36,940 nt of DNA from Lachnospiraceae bacterium (GCA_028689585.1 JAQVCW010000033.1:1-36940), one strand, 5' to 3'; numbered from the stretch's first letter, positions 1 through 7,261 are shown. Numbers and translations: made by a program. Notes: generated by a model not told the origin, from the letters alone.

Positions 1-128
1 CGAACATAGTGAAAGTAGCTGTGTAACTGAAAAGTAGCAGTAAAGGTGTTATGGACGCACCCAGAAACTGTATGGCGGAGCCATATATATCTGATGCTCG
101 GTAATTCAATTGCCGATGTAGTTCACTT
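1..128. other. Unassigned flank left of a truncated gene
   Basis: I recognise nothing in this stretch. One minus-strand frame is open across it, but it resembles no family I know. It has no counterpart upstream of the two full-length AAA/nuclease genes further right, so it is foreign sequence abutting the break in the truncated copy. It could be the edge of a mobile element or of a deletion; its left part lies outside the window. Confidence 0.4.
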
Positions 129-1283
129 GACGAATATGATGTTCCGCTTGCGAAAGCGAATGCAAACGGCTACTACAGAGAAATGCTTGCAGTTATTAAG
201 GCTATGCTGAGTACGGCATTAAAAACGAACGATGATCTACAATTTGGAATCGTAACTGGATGCCTTAGAATTTCTAAAGAGAGCATTATTACAGGACTCA
301 ACAATCTTGTGATTAACTCGATTACAACGGAACGTTTTGATGAGTGCATTGGATTTACAGAAGAAGAGGTGCAGAAATTCTTGGCAGACACAGGATTTAC
401 AGATCATGCCAAAGAAGTCCGTGATTGGTATGATGGCTATCGTTTCGGTCAGGTTGACGTGTATTGTCCTTGGGATGTGTTAAACCATGTGGCAGCATTG
501 ATGGAAAATCCGAACACCGAACCAAAGAGTTACTGGGGAGGAACTAGCCATAACAATGTCGTTTTGCAGATTCTTGAGAATGCAGAAACGAATGTGAACT
601 CTAAATTTGAAACGCTGCTGCGTGGAGGGACAATTTACGAGAGCGTAACAGAGGAGCTAACCTATGACACTATGATGCAAAGTGAAGATGGTTTGTGGAG
701 CTTGCTTTTCATGACTGGCTACTTGACCCAGGGAAACAGTAGTAGAGAGAAATCAAAGAAAATATTGGATTTGAAAATCCCGAATGAGGAAGTTAAAGAT
801 ATTTTCAGAAAAACAATTGTGGACAGGTTCAGGAAAGAAGTGGAAACGATTGATCGAAAAGAATTGATTCAGGCATTTTGGGATGGAGATGCAGCTAAGG
901 CATCTGAGTTAATGTCAGATATTCTTTTCAACACAATCAGTTATTACGATTATAAGGCGAGCTTTTACCACGCATTCGTGGCAGATCTTATGATCGGTGC
1001 CGGATACATCGTAGAATCCAACTATGAAAAGGGTATTGGAAGACCGGATATTGTGGTCATGGATAAGAAAAAACGTCGAGTGATTCTGTTGGAAACAAAG
1101 CATGCAAAGACCGAAAAGGACGCAAGTGATGGAGAGACAATAGAACATGCATGCAAAGAGGCATTGAAGCAGATTAAAGTAAAACGATATGCCGAAAGTT
1201 TGGATGGCTTTAGGACCGTGATTTGTTACGGAATTGCCTTTAAAAGAAAGGATTGTCTGGTTCAGCAGTTGACGGAAGAATAG
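129..1283 (+). pseudogene. 5'-truncated AAA-ATPase/PD-(D/E)XK nuclease paralogue
   Basis: This is the C-terminal two thirds of the same protein encoded intact at 2063-3727 and 7387-9051. Homology starts abruptly, in frame, at the Walker B segment (DEYDVPL, from about 129). The Walker A part and the promoter-leader cassette found before the other copies are missing. The first in-frame ATG (183) lies inside the ATPase domain, so a functional ATPase is unlikely. The C-terminal nuclease core survives (GRPDIVV followed by LLETKHA). The middle is near-identical to the other copies, whereas the last ~180 residues have diverged strongly, so it is not just a recent partial duplicate. It ends in a normal stop, 60 bp before the YjdF-like gene. 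Confidence 0.75.
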
Positions 1284-1343
1284 CATAATCACACCTCCTT
1301 TGGTTGTCCATTCTTTGTAATATCGCATTTAAAGGGAAACATC

Positions 1344-1850
1344 ATGGGTACGGTTGTATCTAAACTAACAGTTCTTTTTGAAGACCCATTCTGGATTGGC
1401 TTGTACGAACGAGAGGGTAACGGATGTTACGAAGTCTGTAAAATCACATTCGGAGCAGAGCCTAAAGATTATGAGGTGTATGAGTTCCTATTAAAGAACT
1501 GGGACATACTTAGGTTCAGTCCATCCATAGAAGCTGAAATGACTGTGGACAAGCGGGTCAATCCAAAGCGAATGCAGCGTCTGATACATAAGCAGGTGGC
1601 TGATCACGGTATTGGTACGAAAGCACAGCAGGCATTGAAACTTCAACAGGAGCAAGGAAAGCTGGAACGAAAATCTCGTTCTCGTGAAAAGCGGGAGGAA
1701 GAGAAGCAGCTGCAGTTTGACTTGCGACAGGAAAAACGCAAAGAGAAACACAGAGGTCATTATGTGATTTTCAATGCACAGGCATTCCAAGCGAAGCATC
1801 TATCAGAAACGGTAGGTGCTTTTTTTGTACCCATTTTTCACTTTTGTTGA
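1344..1850 (+). CDS. yjdF: YjdF family protein (DUF2992)
   Basis: 168 residues. The N-terminal part has the family's short beta segment (LTVLFEDPFWIGLYER) and ITFGAEPKDYEVYEFLL. Then come NPKRMQR, GIGTKAQQALKLQ and a highly charged helix ending in RQEKRKEKHRGH, all hallmarks of YjdF/DUF2992. Its biochemical function is not established. In Bacillus the gene is preceded by an azaaromatic-sensing riboswitch. Only 60 bp separate this gene from the preceding pseudogene, too little for that RNA. The ATG follows AAAGGG at a spacing of about 7. The family usually ends near the charged helix, so the last ~29 residues look like read-through into unrelated sequence after a 3' rearrangement. Confidence 0.8.
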   Translation: MGTVVSKLTVLFEDPFWIGLYEREGNGCYEVCKITFGAEPKDYEVYEFLLKNWDILRFSPSIEAEMTVDKRVNPKRMQRLIHKQVADHGIGTKAQQALKLQQEQGKLERKSRSREKREEEKQLQFDLRQEKRKEKHRGHYVIFNAQAFQAKHLSETVGAFFVPIFHFC

Positions 1851-1937
1851 ATGAGTAGCGGTGTTTGGGGATGGCAGGATTGTGGTGGAATGATGTGTGT
1901 TCACAGAAATTTTGCAGTTGAGAGCACCTCCATTCGA

Positions 1938-1966
1938 TTGAAAACAAAGCGTGCTTGTGGTAAACT
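1938..1966 (+). promoter_or_regulatory. Sigma-A promoter of AAA/nuclease copy 2
   Basis: TTGAAA (1938-1943), a 17-nt spacer and TAAACT (1961-1966), with TGG giving an extended -10. The same arrangement is conserved before copy 3 at 7262-7290. Predicted transcription start is near 1973, leaving a leader of about 90 nt before the ATG. Confidence 0.65.
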
Positions 1967-1978
1967 AACAGAGAATAA

Positions 1979-2007
1979 GTGCATTATACTCTGACGGAGT
2001 GTAGCAC
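1979..2007 (+). promoter_or_regulatory. Leader hairpin of AAA/nuclease copy 2
   Basis: GTGC and TATACTC (1979-1982, 1985-1991) pair with GAGTGTA and GCAC (1997-2007), leaving a 5-nt loop and a 2-nt bulge. It lies just downstream of the predicted start of transcription and about 55 nt before the start codon. The equivalent hairpin before copy 3 is weaker. No poly-T follows, so it is not a plain terminator. Confidence 0.45.
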
Positions 2008-2062
2008 CGCTTATGGCTGATGAACTGAGCTGTGGTTCAAGCCTGGAAAGGAGCGTGTTTTT

Positions 2063-3727
2063 ATGAAAGTTAATATTCCACTTGGTATAGAATCGTTTGC
2101 AGACATGCGCGAAGATGATTATTACTATATAGATAAAACAAGTTTTATAAAAGAATTATTGAATACTAAATTTAAAGCTAATCTGATCACAAGACCAAGA
2201 CGCTTTGGTAAATCTTTGACTATGAGCATGTTGGATGATTTCTTTGATATTTCGAAGAACAGCAAAGCACATTTTGATGGACTGGCGATTTCAGAAGAAA
2301 CAGAACTGTGTAAAAAATGGATGAACCAGTATCCGGTTGTATTCATTTCATTTAAAGATATTGATGGAAATACATTTGAGGAAGCTTACGGTATGCTGAA
2401 ACTGATTATTTCAAATGTTTGTAAAAAGATTGTGTGTTTAGAGGAAAGCCCTAAGACGGATACGGCAGATAAAAAAGTATTTAAGGAATTAAGATACCAA
2501 GAGTCAACACCAGAAGATTTAAAAGGCAGCCTGCTTCTCTTAACCAGAATGTTATCAGTACACTACGGCAAGAAGACGATTCTTCTCGTTGACGAATATG
2601 ATGTTCCGCTTGCCAAGGCCAATGACAATGGATACTATAAGGAAATGCTTGCTGTGATAAAAGCAATGCTGAGTACGGCTTTAAAAACAAATGATTATTT
2701 GCAATTTGGAGTTGTAACCGGATGCCTTCGAATTTCCAAGGAGAGCATTTTCACTGGACTTAATAATCTTGTGATCAATTCAATTACAACCGATAATTTT
2801 GATGAGTTTATTGGATTTACAGAGGAAGAGGTACAGAAACTACTATCTGACACCGGATTTGCAGATCATACACAGGAGATTCGTGAATGGTACGATGGCT
2901 ATCGATTTGGGCAGGTTGATGTGTATTGTCCATGGGATGTGTTAAACCATGTATTTGCTTTGATGAAGAATCCTGAAATTGAACCAAAGAGTTATTGGGT
3001 CGGAACCAGCCATAACCAAGTGATTTATAATCTCTTTTCTTTTAAAAAGTTTGGGATGAAAGACGTATTTGAAGCTTTAATGAGAGGTGAATCGATTAAT
3101 GTGGCGATCACTGAGGAGTTAACTTATGATACCTTAACTGCTGATGAAAAGAATCTGTGGAGTTTACTCTTCATGACAGGATATCTGACACAAGATAAAC
3201 AGATGCCGATTAAGAATAATGTTGCGGCACTACGTATTCCGAACGAAGAAGTAAAATATGTATTTCAGAATGCAATTATTGACTGGTTTGAGAAGACGGT
3301 AAGTAAAATAGACAGAAGCAAGATGTTCAAAGCATTGTGGGATAAAGATGCTGTCACGGCTCAGAAAGAAATTTCCAAGTTGCTTTTGAAATCAATCAGC
3401 TACCATGATTTTAAGGAGAGCTTTTATCATGCCTTTGTGGCAGGAATGTTTGCCGGTGCTGATTATCCAGTACAGTCGAACTATGAATATGGAGATGGCA
3501 GACCAGATATTGTGGTTAACGATGGTGACAATGATCGAGTGATGCTTTTCGAAGTAAAACATGCAGACAAAAACGAAACAATTGAATATGCTTTGCAGGA
3601 GGCTATCGACCAGATTACGAAAAAGCGCTACTTAGAGGGTATTGATGAGTTCGAAACTGTGGTGAGCTACGGCATTGCCTTTAAAGGTAAGAAATGCATC
3701 ATGCAGCTCTATCCTACGGATAAATAG
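2063..3727 (+). CDS. AAA-ATPase-like / PD-(D/E)XK nuclease-domain protein, copy 2
   Basis: 554 residues. The N-terminal AAA-ATPase-like domain (PF09820 type) has the atypical Walker A PRRFGKS (Lys50) and Walker B TILLVDEYDVPL (about residues 172-183). The C-terminal PD-(D/E)XK (PDDEXK_9/DUF1703 type) domain has GRPDIVV (about 480) followed by MLFEVKHA, which supplies the D...ExK catalytic set. These proteins are soluble and abundant in gut Clostridia and Bacteroidetes, often in many copies; their function is not known. The ATG follows AAAGGAG. The shared 130-nt promoter-leader cassette lies upstream. A role in defence or genome rearrangement would be inference only. Confidence 0.85.
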   Translation: MKVNIPLGIESFADMREDDYYYIDKTSFIKELLNTKFKANLITRPRRFGKSLTMSMLDDFFDISKNSKAHFDGLAISEETELCKKWMNQYPVVFISFKDIDGNTFEEAYGMLKLIISNVCKKIVCLEESPKTDTADKKVFKELRYQESTPEDLKGSLLLLTRMLSVHYGKKTILLVDEYDVPLAKANDNGYYKEMLAVIKAMLSTALKTNDYLQFGVVTGCLRISKESIFTGLNNLVINSITTDNFDEFIGFTEEEVQKLLSDTGFADHTQEIREWYDGYRFGQVDVYCPWDVLNHVFALMKNPEIEPKSYWVGTSHNQVIYNLFSFKKFGMKDVFEALMRGESINVAITEELTYDTLTADEKNLWSLLFMTGYLTQDKQMPIKNNVAALRIPNEEVKYVFQNAIIDWFEKTVSKIDRSKMFKALWDKDAVTAQKEISKLLLKSISYHDFKESFYHAFVAGMFAGADYPVQSNYEYGDGRPDIVVNDGDNDRVMLFEVKHADKNETIEYALQEAIDQITKKRYLEGIDEFETVVSYGIAFKGKKCIMQLYPTDK

Positions 3728-3770
3728 AATAACCCCACCACATCAGCTTAAAACCCTGGAGGGATTAAAT

Positions 3771-3935
3771 GTGAGGATTGAAGCAAAAGCAAAGTATGAT
3801 ACAGAAGTTGCAAAACTGAAAGATCTGTATGCGAAAAAAGATGAGATCAAAAAGAAAGAATTATTCAAGGCAGTAGAAAACAGTGAGAGAAGCTACGAGG
3901 AAATCATGGCATTTCTGGGAGGACAAGCAAAATGA
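3771..3935 (+). CDS. Small coiled-coil protein, DUF4315-like, copy A
   Basis: 54 residues from a GTG at 3771 preceded by GGAGGG (spacing about 7). It is a Lys/Glu-rich helix (AKYDTEVAKLKDLYAKKDE) followed by a short amphipathic tail ending in EEIMAFLGG. The layout matches DUF4315-like proteins of conjugative elements, though the N-terminal helix is shorter than usual. Paralogues occur at 4490-4672 and, inverted, at 36138-36347. The stop overlaps the next gene's ATG, so translation is probably coupled. An upstream extension in frame would overlap the AAA/nuclease gene and has no ribosome site. Function unknown. Confidence 0.55.
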   Translation: MRIEAKAKYDTEVAKLKDLYAKKDEIKKKELFKAVENSERSYEEIMAFLGGQAK

Positions 3936-4477
3936 CCCTATCAAAAGAAGATGGAAAACTGTTTTATGCACTCTGGCTTCCACTGTTGGATTTTGTGAAT
4001 GAGAAATATGAAGTAAGAAAAGAAATCGGCAAAATGGAAGGTGCAGGGAACTTAAATCTTGAAGATGTAAAAGCTGTATCGGATAAGCTCTGTGATGAAA
4101 TATCAGTTATTGATGAATATCTTCAGAAACATAAAGAATTTCCAGAAGAACACAAAAGTATTATCAAGAGCTGGCAAAGATTTAAAAGAGGCAGATTTAT
4201 CATGGAACGTCACTTAAAAGATGGAACAATGATGATATCAATGGAAGATGGAAATGTGTATCAAGTGGTAGGGATTATAACAAGCATAGAGGAAATGTTT
4301 TATTATGCGCCCATGCCGCTTATGGTAGAAGCGACACTGATGCCGTTTAGAAATGTAATCATTACAGATGGGGTGATCATGCCTTATAATCTGATGATAG
4401 GAAGCAATATGAAAAAAACATTTAAGGATGTGTACATGAATGCAAAACGAGCAGGAGCAATCCGGAAAACACTATAA
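3932..4477 (+). CDS. Conserved hypothetical protein of unnamed Firmicutes family
   Basis: 181 residues, soluble, with no signal peptide. It starts at an ATG overlapping the stop of the small coiled-coil gene. The layout is an N-terminal helical part (LFYALWLPLLDFVNEKYE), a central SWQRFKRGRFIMERHLKD motif, a beta segment, then a C-terminal MPFRNVIITDGVIMPYNL part. I recognise this pattern from uncharacterised Firmicutes proteins sharing a central SW..F..G.F...RHLK motif and a C-terminal LPF...I..DG part, but know no function. Its link to the DUF4315-like genes on both sides suggests a mobile-element or accessory cargo cassette. Confidence 0.6.
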   Translation: MTLSKEDGKLFYALWLPLLDFVNEKYEVRKEIGKMEGAGNLNLEDVKAVSDKLCDEISVIDEYLQKHKEFPEEHKSIIKSWQRFKRGRFIMERHLKDGTMMISMEDGNVYQVVGIITSIEEMFYYAPMPLMVEATLMPFRNVIITDGVIMPYNLMIGSNMKKTFKDVYMNAKRAGAIRKTL

Positions 4478-4484
4478 AAGAGCA

Positions 4485-4514
4485 TTTGAGTGAGAAAAAG
4501 ACAGGAAGTTGAGG
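4485..4514 (+). repeat. 30-nt direct repeat, copy 1
   Basis: This segment spans the start of the second DUF4315-like gene and recurs at 5113-5142 with two mismatches. The second occurrence lacks the rest of the gene, so it marks a lost third copy or a recombination scar. Confidence 0.6.
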
Positions 4515-4672
4515 TTGCGAAAGCAAAAGCACAGTATGACACAGAGGTTGCAAAACTGAAAGACCTATACACGAAAAAAGATGAGATCAAGAAGAAAGAA
4601 CTGCTTAAGGCAGTAGAAAGCAGTGAGAAAACTTATGTAGAAATCATAGCCTTTTTAAGTGGGGATAAATAG
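4490..4672 (+). CDS. Small coiled-coil protein, DUF4315-like, copy B
   Basis: 60 residues from a GTG at 4490. From AQYDTEVAKLKDLYTKKDE onward it is almost identical to copy A (3771-3935), and it ends VEIIAFLSGDK. It is one charged helix plus the short C-terminal helix typical of the group. The ribosome site is weak, so the true N-terminus may have been lost, as in copy A. The next gene's ATG lies one base after this stop. No enzymatic residues are visible; function unknown. Confidence 0.5.
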   Translation: MRKRQEVEVAKAKAQYDTEVAKLKDLYTKKDEIKKKELLKAVESSEKTYVEIIAFLSGDK

Positions 4673-4673
4673 C

Positions 4674-5117
4674 ATGAATGAATTTAATTTTAAGGAATAT
4701 GAAGAAAAGTGCAAAATAATAAAGGAAGAGAATGAAAGCCTCCTTGAACTATTTGAGGAGGATTTAGAAGGGCTGAATTCGAAAACAATCAATAGACATT
4801 TGTCTAATGTAGATTTCTATATAAACACATATTTACTTCGTGAAGATGCCTGCGATTTTACTCAGGGGATATGGAAAGTAGATGATTATCTTGGATATTT
4901 CTTTATACGAAAGTGTATGTGGTCGACTCCGGGAAATATAAAAAGCACAGCAGCAAGTATTAAGAAATTTTATCAGTGTATGCTGAAACAAGAGATGATA
5001 CAAAAAGTAGATTATGAGTACTTGTGTGAAACTATAAAGGAGAACATGTGCAGGTGGCAGGCAGAGTGTGAGAGGTATAATGATCCATATGCTGAAAATC
5101 CATTTTTGCCATTTTGA
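4674..5117 (+). CDS. Conserved hypothetical, recombinase-like helical (SAM-like) protein
   Basis: 147 residues from the ATG at 4674 (MNEFNFKEYEEK). It is wholly helical, with the motifs LNSKTINRHLSNVDFYINTYL and FFIRKCMWSTPGNIKSTAASIKKFYQCM. The pattern is reminiscent of the N-terminal core-binding domain of tyrosine recombinases, but the catalytic domain is absent. I have seen similar stand-alone proteins annotated only as hypothetical or integrase-like. It directly follows the DUF4315-like gene and probably belongs to the same small operon. A five-residue extension to 4659 is possible but would overlap the previous gene. Confidence 0.5.
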   Translation: MNEFNFKEYEEKCKIIKEENESLLELFEEDLEGLNSKTINRHLSNVDFYINTYLLREDACDFTQGIWKVDDYLGYFFIRKCMWSTPGNIKSTAASIKKFYQCMLKQEMIQKVDYEYLCETIKENMCRWQAECERYNDPYAENPFLPF

Positions 5118-5142
5118 GTGAGAAGAAGACAGGAAGTTAAGG
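5113..5142 (+). repeat. 30-nt direct repeat, copy 2 (gene-start relic)
   Basis: Differs at two positions from 4485-4514, which carries the start of a DUF4315-like gene. Here it runs into a stop-rich stretch rather than the gene body. It overlaps the stop of the preceding hypothetical gene. Confidence 0.6.
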
Positions 5143-5163
5143 ATAAAAAGTAAATAAAATGTA

Positions 5164-5192
5164 TTGCTGATTGCGACACAAAAGGACATAAT
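5164..5192 (+). promoter_or_regulatory. Probable promoter of relB
   Basis: TTGCTG (5164-5169), 17-nt spacer, CATAAT (5187-5192). It lies 29 bp before the antitoxin ATG. Each hexamer has two mismatches or fewer to the sigma-A consensus. Confidence 0.4.
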
Positions 5193-5221
5193 AAGGGCAA
5201 AAGAAAGATGGTGGTGTTTCT

Positions 5222-5530
5222 ATGGCAAGAAAAACAGCAAATGTTACTGCCCGTATTAAACCGGACATTAAAGAAACTGCAGAGGCAATTCTGGAAAGAC
5301 TGGGAATCCCGGTATCCGTTTTTATTGATATGACCTATCGTCAGGTAATTATGCATGATGGTGTTCCTTTTTCAGTAGATATTCCACAGAGTTTACCGTC
5401 AAGGGATGCCTTATCTGCCGTGGAATTTGATACAATGATGCGGACCGGATTGGAGCAGGCAAAAAAGGATGATTCTTTATCTGCTTCTGAGGTGTTCCAG
5501 AATCTGAGAATGGAGATTTCAAATGTCTGA
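5222..5530 (+). CDS. relB: RelB/DinJ family antitoxin
   Basis: 102 residues. The N-terminal ribbon-helix-helix region (ANVTARIKPDIKETAEAILE, then LGIPVSVFIDMTYRQVI) is typical of RelB/DinJ antitoxins, which bind their own operator and neutralise a RelE/YafQ-type ribonuclease through the C-terminal part. It overlaps the start of a toxin reading frame by 8 bp, the normal arrangement. That toxin is cut after about 17 codons (5523-5636), so the antitoxin is orphaned. It may still act as a DNA-binding regulator or neutralise a related toxin elsewhere in the genome. Confidence 0.8.
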   Translation: MARKTANVTARIKPDIKETAEAILERLGIPVSVFIDMTYRQVIMHDGVPFSVDIPQSLPSRDALSAVEFDTMMRTGLEQAKKDDSLSASEVFQNLRMEISNV

Positions 5531-5636
5531 AACTTACAAGGTGAAGATTACAAAGCAGGCACAGGAGCAGATGAAGAGCCATGGCATCTGGCAGATTGTT
5601 ACAGCAAGCGTCGCAAATAGGCGGCGCTTAATTTAA
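5523..5636 (+). pseudogene. Truncated RelE/ParE-type toxin start
   Basis: It opens MSETYKVKITKQAQEQM, the first strand and helix of the RelE/ParE toxin fold. It then switches to unrelated sequence and stops after 37 codons, so the catalytic fold is absent. The 8-bp overlap with relB shows it is the original toxin position. The stop overlaps the ATG of the next relic (TAATG). A second copy of the same N-terminal motif occurs at 5903. Confidence 0.65.
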
Positions 5637-5863
5637 TGGGGAGCAAACGATTTGACGCTTATGATTGCAGAGTTTTCAAGTATGCGATGAAGATGAACGT
5701 GGATGACAGAGGTTCTTTCACAGAACTGGTTCATACAGAAGATTGCGGTCAGGTATCCATTAATATCAGCAATCTGAGTGAGACAGAGAACCTCGTAACG
5801 GTAATGAACTGCAACGAGATTTTCAATACTTTTCACCCTGATACATTCTTTGAAAAAGTTTAA
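5636..5863 (+). pseudogene. CapF/WbjC capsule-sugar reductase C-terminal fragment with internal deletion
   Basis: 75 codons. The segment MNVDDRGSFTELVHTED followed by GQVSINIS is the start of the C-terminal cupin domain of CapF/WbjC-type UDP-sugar reductases used in capsule synthesis. It is joined directly to the end of the same domain (LVTVMNCNEIFNTFHPDTFF). From family knowledge, about 50 residues in between, including the metal-binding HWH core, are missing. The Rossmann reductase domain is also absent. The product would be non-functional. It suggests a capsule locus once lay here or was moved in by recombination. Confidence 0.6.
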
Positions 5864-5902
5864 TTTTACAGCCTGCCTGGGAATCAAACTGGGCAGGTGA
5901 TC

Positions 5903-6013
5903 GTGCATGAATACTACGAGGTGAAAATCACAAGGCTTGCACAGGAACAGATGGCAGAAATAGTTCGTTATATTTCTATTTCACATATTTCGTTTGCGTT
6001 TTCTTTTGAGTAA
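5903..6013 (+). pseudogene. Second truncated RelE/ParE-type toxin start
   Basis: From a GTG at 5903 it reads HEYYEVKITRLAQEQMAEIV, a close relative of the toxin stub at 5523. Toxin-like sequence ends near RYIS (about 5970), exactly where the 3' end of the convergent fic gene begins. The remaining codons are only the reverse complement of fic's last codons. The fic segment therefore appears to replace the toxin's body. Confidence 0.6.
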
Positions 6014-7068
6014 CTGCTGAGTTGATAGGAACGAATTCTTTCTTTCACAATAACTGGAACAATGAAACCATTTTTTACCAAGTTTGCTGTTCGATTAATA
6101 ATTGTCCTGTTTGTTACGCCAAGCAGTTTTCCTGCCTCTATGGGAGTAAACGCATTCATCCGATTCTGAATCAAAAACAAAAGCAGCTCTCTTTCTTTTG
6201 CATTCAAATAGGAAAGACTTATCTGAATATTATTTTCCCTCGTTGTAGTTGAAATTTCACAGATTTTCTTCGAATACAATTCCATCATTCTGAGAAAATA
6301 TCCAATCCAAATCTCAGGATGAGGTGGATTATCTCTTCCTGAATAATATAATGCAGGTAATCCCATTTGCAATGAATTATAGTATTCATCTGAATCATAA
6401 GCAAAATATTCTTCTAACGAGCCAATTCCCTGAAATCCATATCCATAGTAATCCAAAATATATCCGGATATCAATCTTGCTGTTCTTCCATTTCCATCTT
6501 CAAATGGATGTATTGTTACAAGCTGATAATGTACAATAGCTGCAATTATTAGAGGATGATCATCAGTTGTATTAATATAAGTTTCTAACTCATTCAACAA
6601 TTCCGGAATATCGATATTCTCTGGCGGAATATAATCTGCGTTTCCATTTTGTGCATCATATACTGCAAACAGAAAGCCTGGCGGCATTGATCCTCTTAAT
6701 CCGATTTTTTCCTTTGATGCACCTTTTTCTACAATAGCCTGCACATCCATAATCATTTTCACATCGACTTTTTCTTTTTCCTGCAGTTTCGTTTCCAAAA
6801 ATGAAAGTGCCATAAAATAGTTCCTAACTTCCTGTTCAGGCTTTAAGAAATGTTTGTGTGGATCACTTTCTATTGCTTCATCTACCTGCTTCTCCGTCAA
6901 AGGATTCCCTTCAATCTTATTAGAAGCATAAGAACTTTTTTTCTTGGAATTTTTTCTTAATTTGTTCATTACGATTGTTGGAAGTTCCACATTTGAAACT
7001 CGAAAGCGATTTTCTTCTATTGCTGTAATCTGTCTTAAAATCTCGTTTGTTATGACTGATTTAATCAT
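5968..7068 (-). CDS. Fic domain protein (class II, protein AMPylase-like)
   Basis: 366 residues. Fic proteins transfer AMP or related groups from nucleotides to hydroxyls of target proteins. The complete active loop HPFEDGNGRTAR (His187) is present, so catalysis is plausible. An N-terminal inhibitory motif SNKIEGN (Glu53), of the [S/T]xxxE[G/N] type, precedes the core, so this is a class II enzyme with intramolecular autoinhibition. The C-terminal ~80 residues look like a winged helix (TPIEAGKLLGVTNRTIINRT), common in Fic proteins and suggesting DNA-binding autoregulation. The start ATG follows AGAGG. A promoter overlapped by TAGTGAAA repeats lies upstream. No separate antitoxin gene is visible. 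The host target is unknown. Confidence 0.9.
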   Translation of the reverse strand: MIKSVITNEILRQITAIEENRFRVSNVELPTIVMNKLRKNSKKKSSYASNKIEGNPLTEKQVDEAIESDPHKHFLKPEQEVRNYFMALSFLETKLQEKEKVDVKMIMDVQAIVEKGASKEKIGLRGSMPPGFLFAVYDAQNGNADYIPPENIDIPELLNELETYINTTDDHPLIIAAIVHYQLVTIHPFEDGNGRTARLISGYILDYYGYGFQGIGSLEEYFAYDSDEYYNSLQMGLPALYYSGRDNPPHPEIWIGYFLRMMELYSKKICEISTTTRENNIQISLSYLNAKERELLLFLIQNRMNAFTPIEAGKLLGVTNRTIINRTANLVKNGFIVPVIVKERIRSYQLSSYSKENANEICEIEI

Positions 7069-7115
7069 CTATCATAGCCTCTTTTCCCTAAAATAATGTC
7101 TCCTGCCTAAGAAAT

Positions 7116-7163
7116 ATTATACTATAATTTTCACTAAATTTCACTATATTTTCACTATTTCAC
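7116..7163 (-). promoter_or_regulatory. fic promoter with direct-repeat operator
   Basis: On the minus strand: GTGAAA (7144-7139), 17 nt, TATAAT (7121-7116). TTTCAC motifs on the plus strand recur at 7129, 7139, about 7150 and 7158. The first two are 10 bp apart, one helical turn, and cover the -35. This suits binding by a winged-helix autoregulator. Part of the repeat might instead belong to the end of the adjacent IS200 fragment. Confidence 0.5.
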
Positions 7164-7177
7164 AGGAGGTGGTCCAT

Positions 7178-7231
7178 ATGGACAATAGAAGTTTATCACA
7201 TACAAAATGGAAATGCCAATATCATATCGTT
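7178..7231 (+). pseudogene. tnpA: IS200/IS605-type transposase (tnpA) start fragment
   Basis: Eighteen codons, MDNRSLSHTKWKCQYHIV, match the invariant N-terminus of IS200-like Y1 transposases and have a strong AGGAGG ribosome site. The homology then stops, and the promoter-leader cassette of the next gene starts at about 7257. The catalytic HUH motif and tyrosine are gone. Confidence 0.6.
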
Positions 7232-7261
7232 AATTGCAGGTGCTGGATGTTCGGCACTCGA

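Noticed and set aside
1-128. End of a group II intron or an insertion sequence
   Set aside because: I could not identify a domain V-like hairpin or a transposase motif.
1284-1343. yjdF riboswitch
   Set aside because: The gap is 60 bp and shows no such structure.
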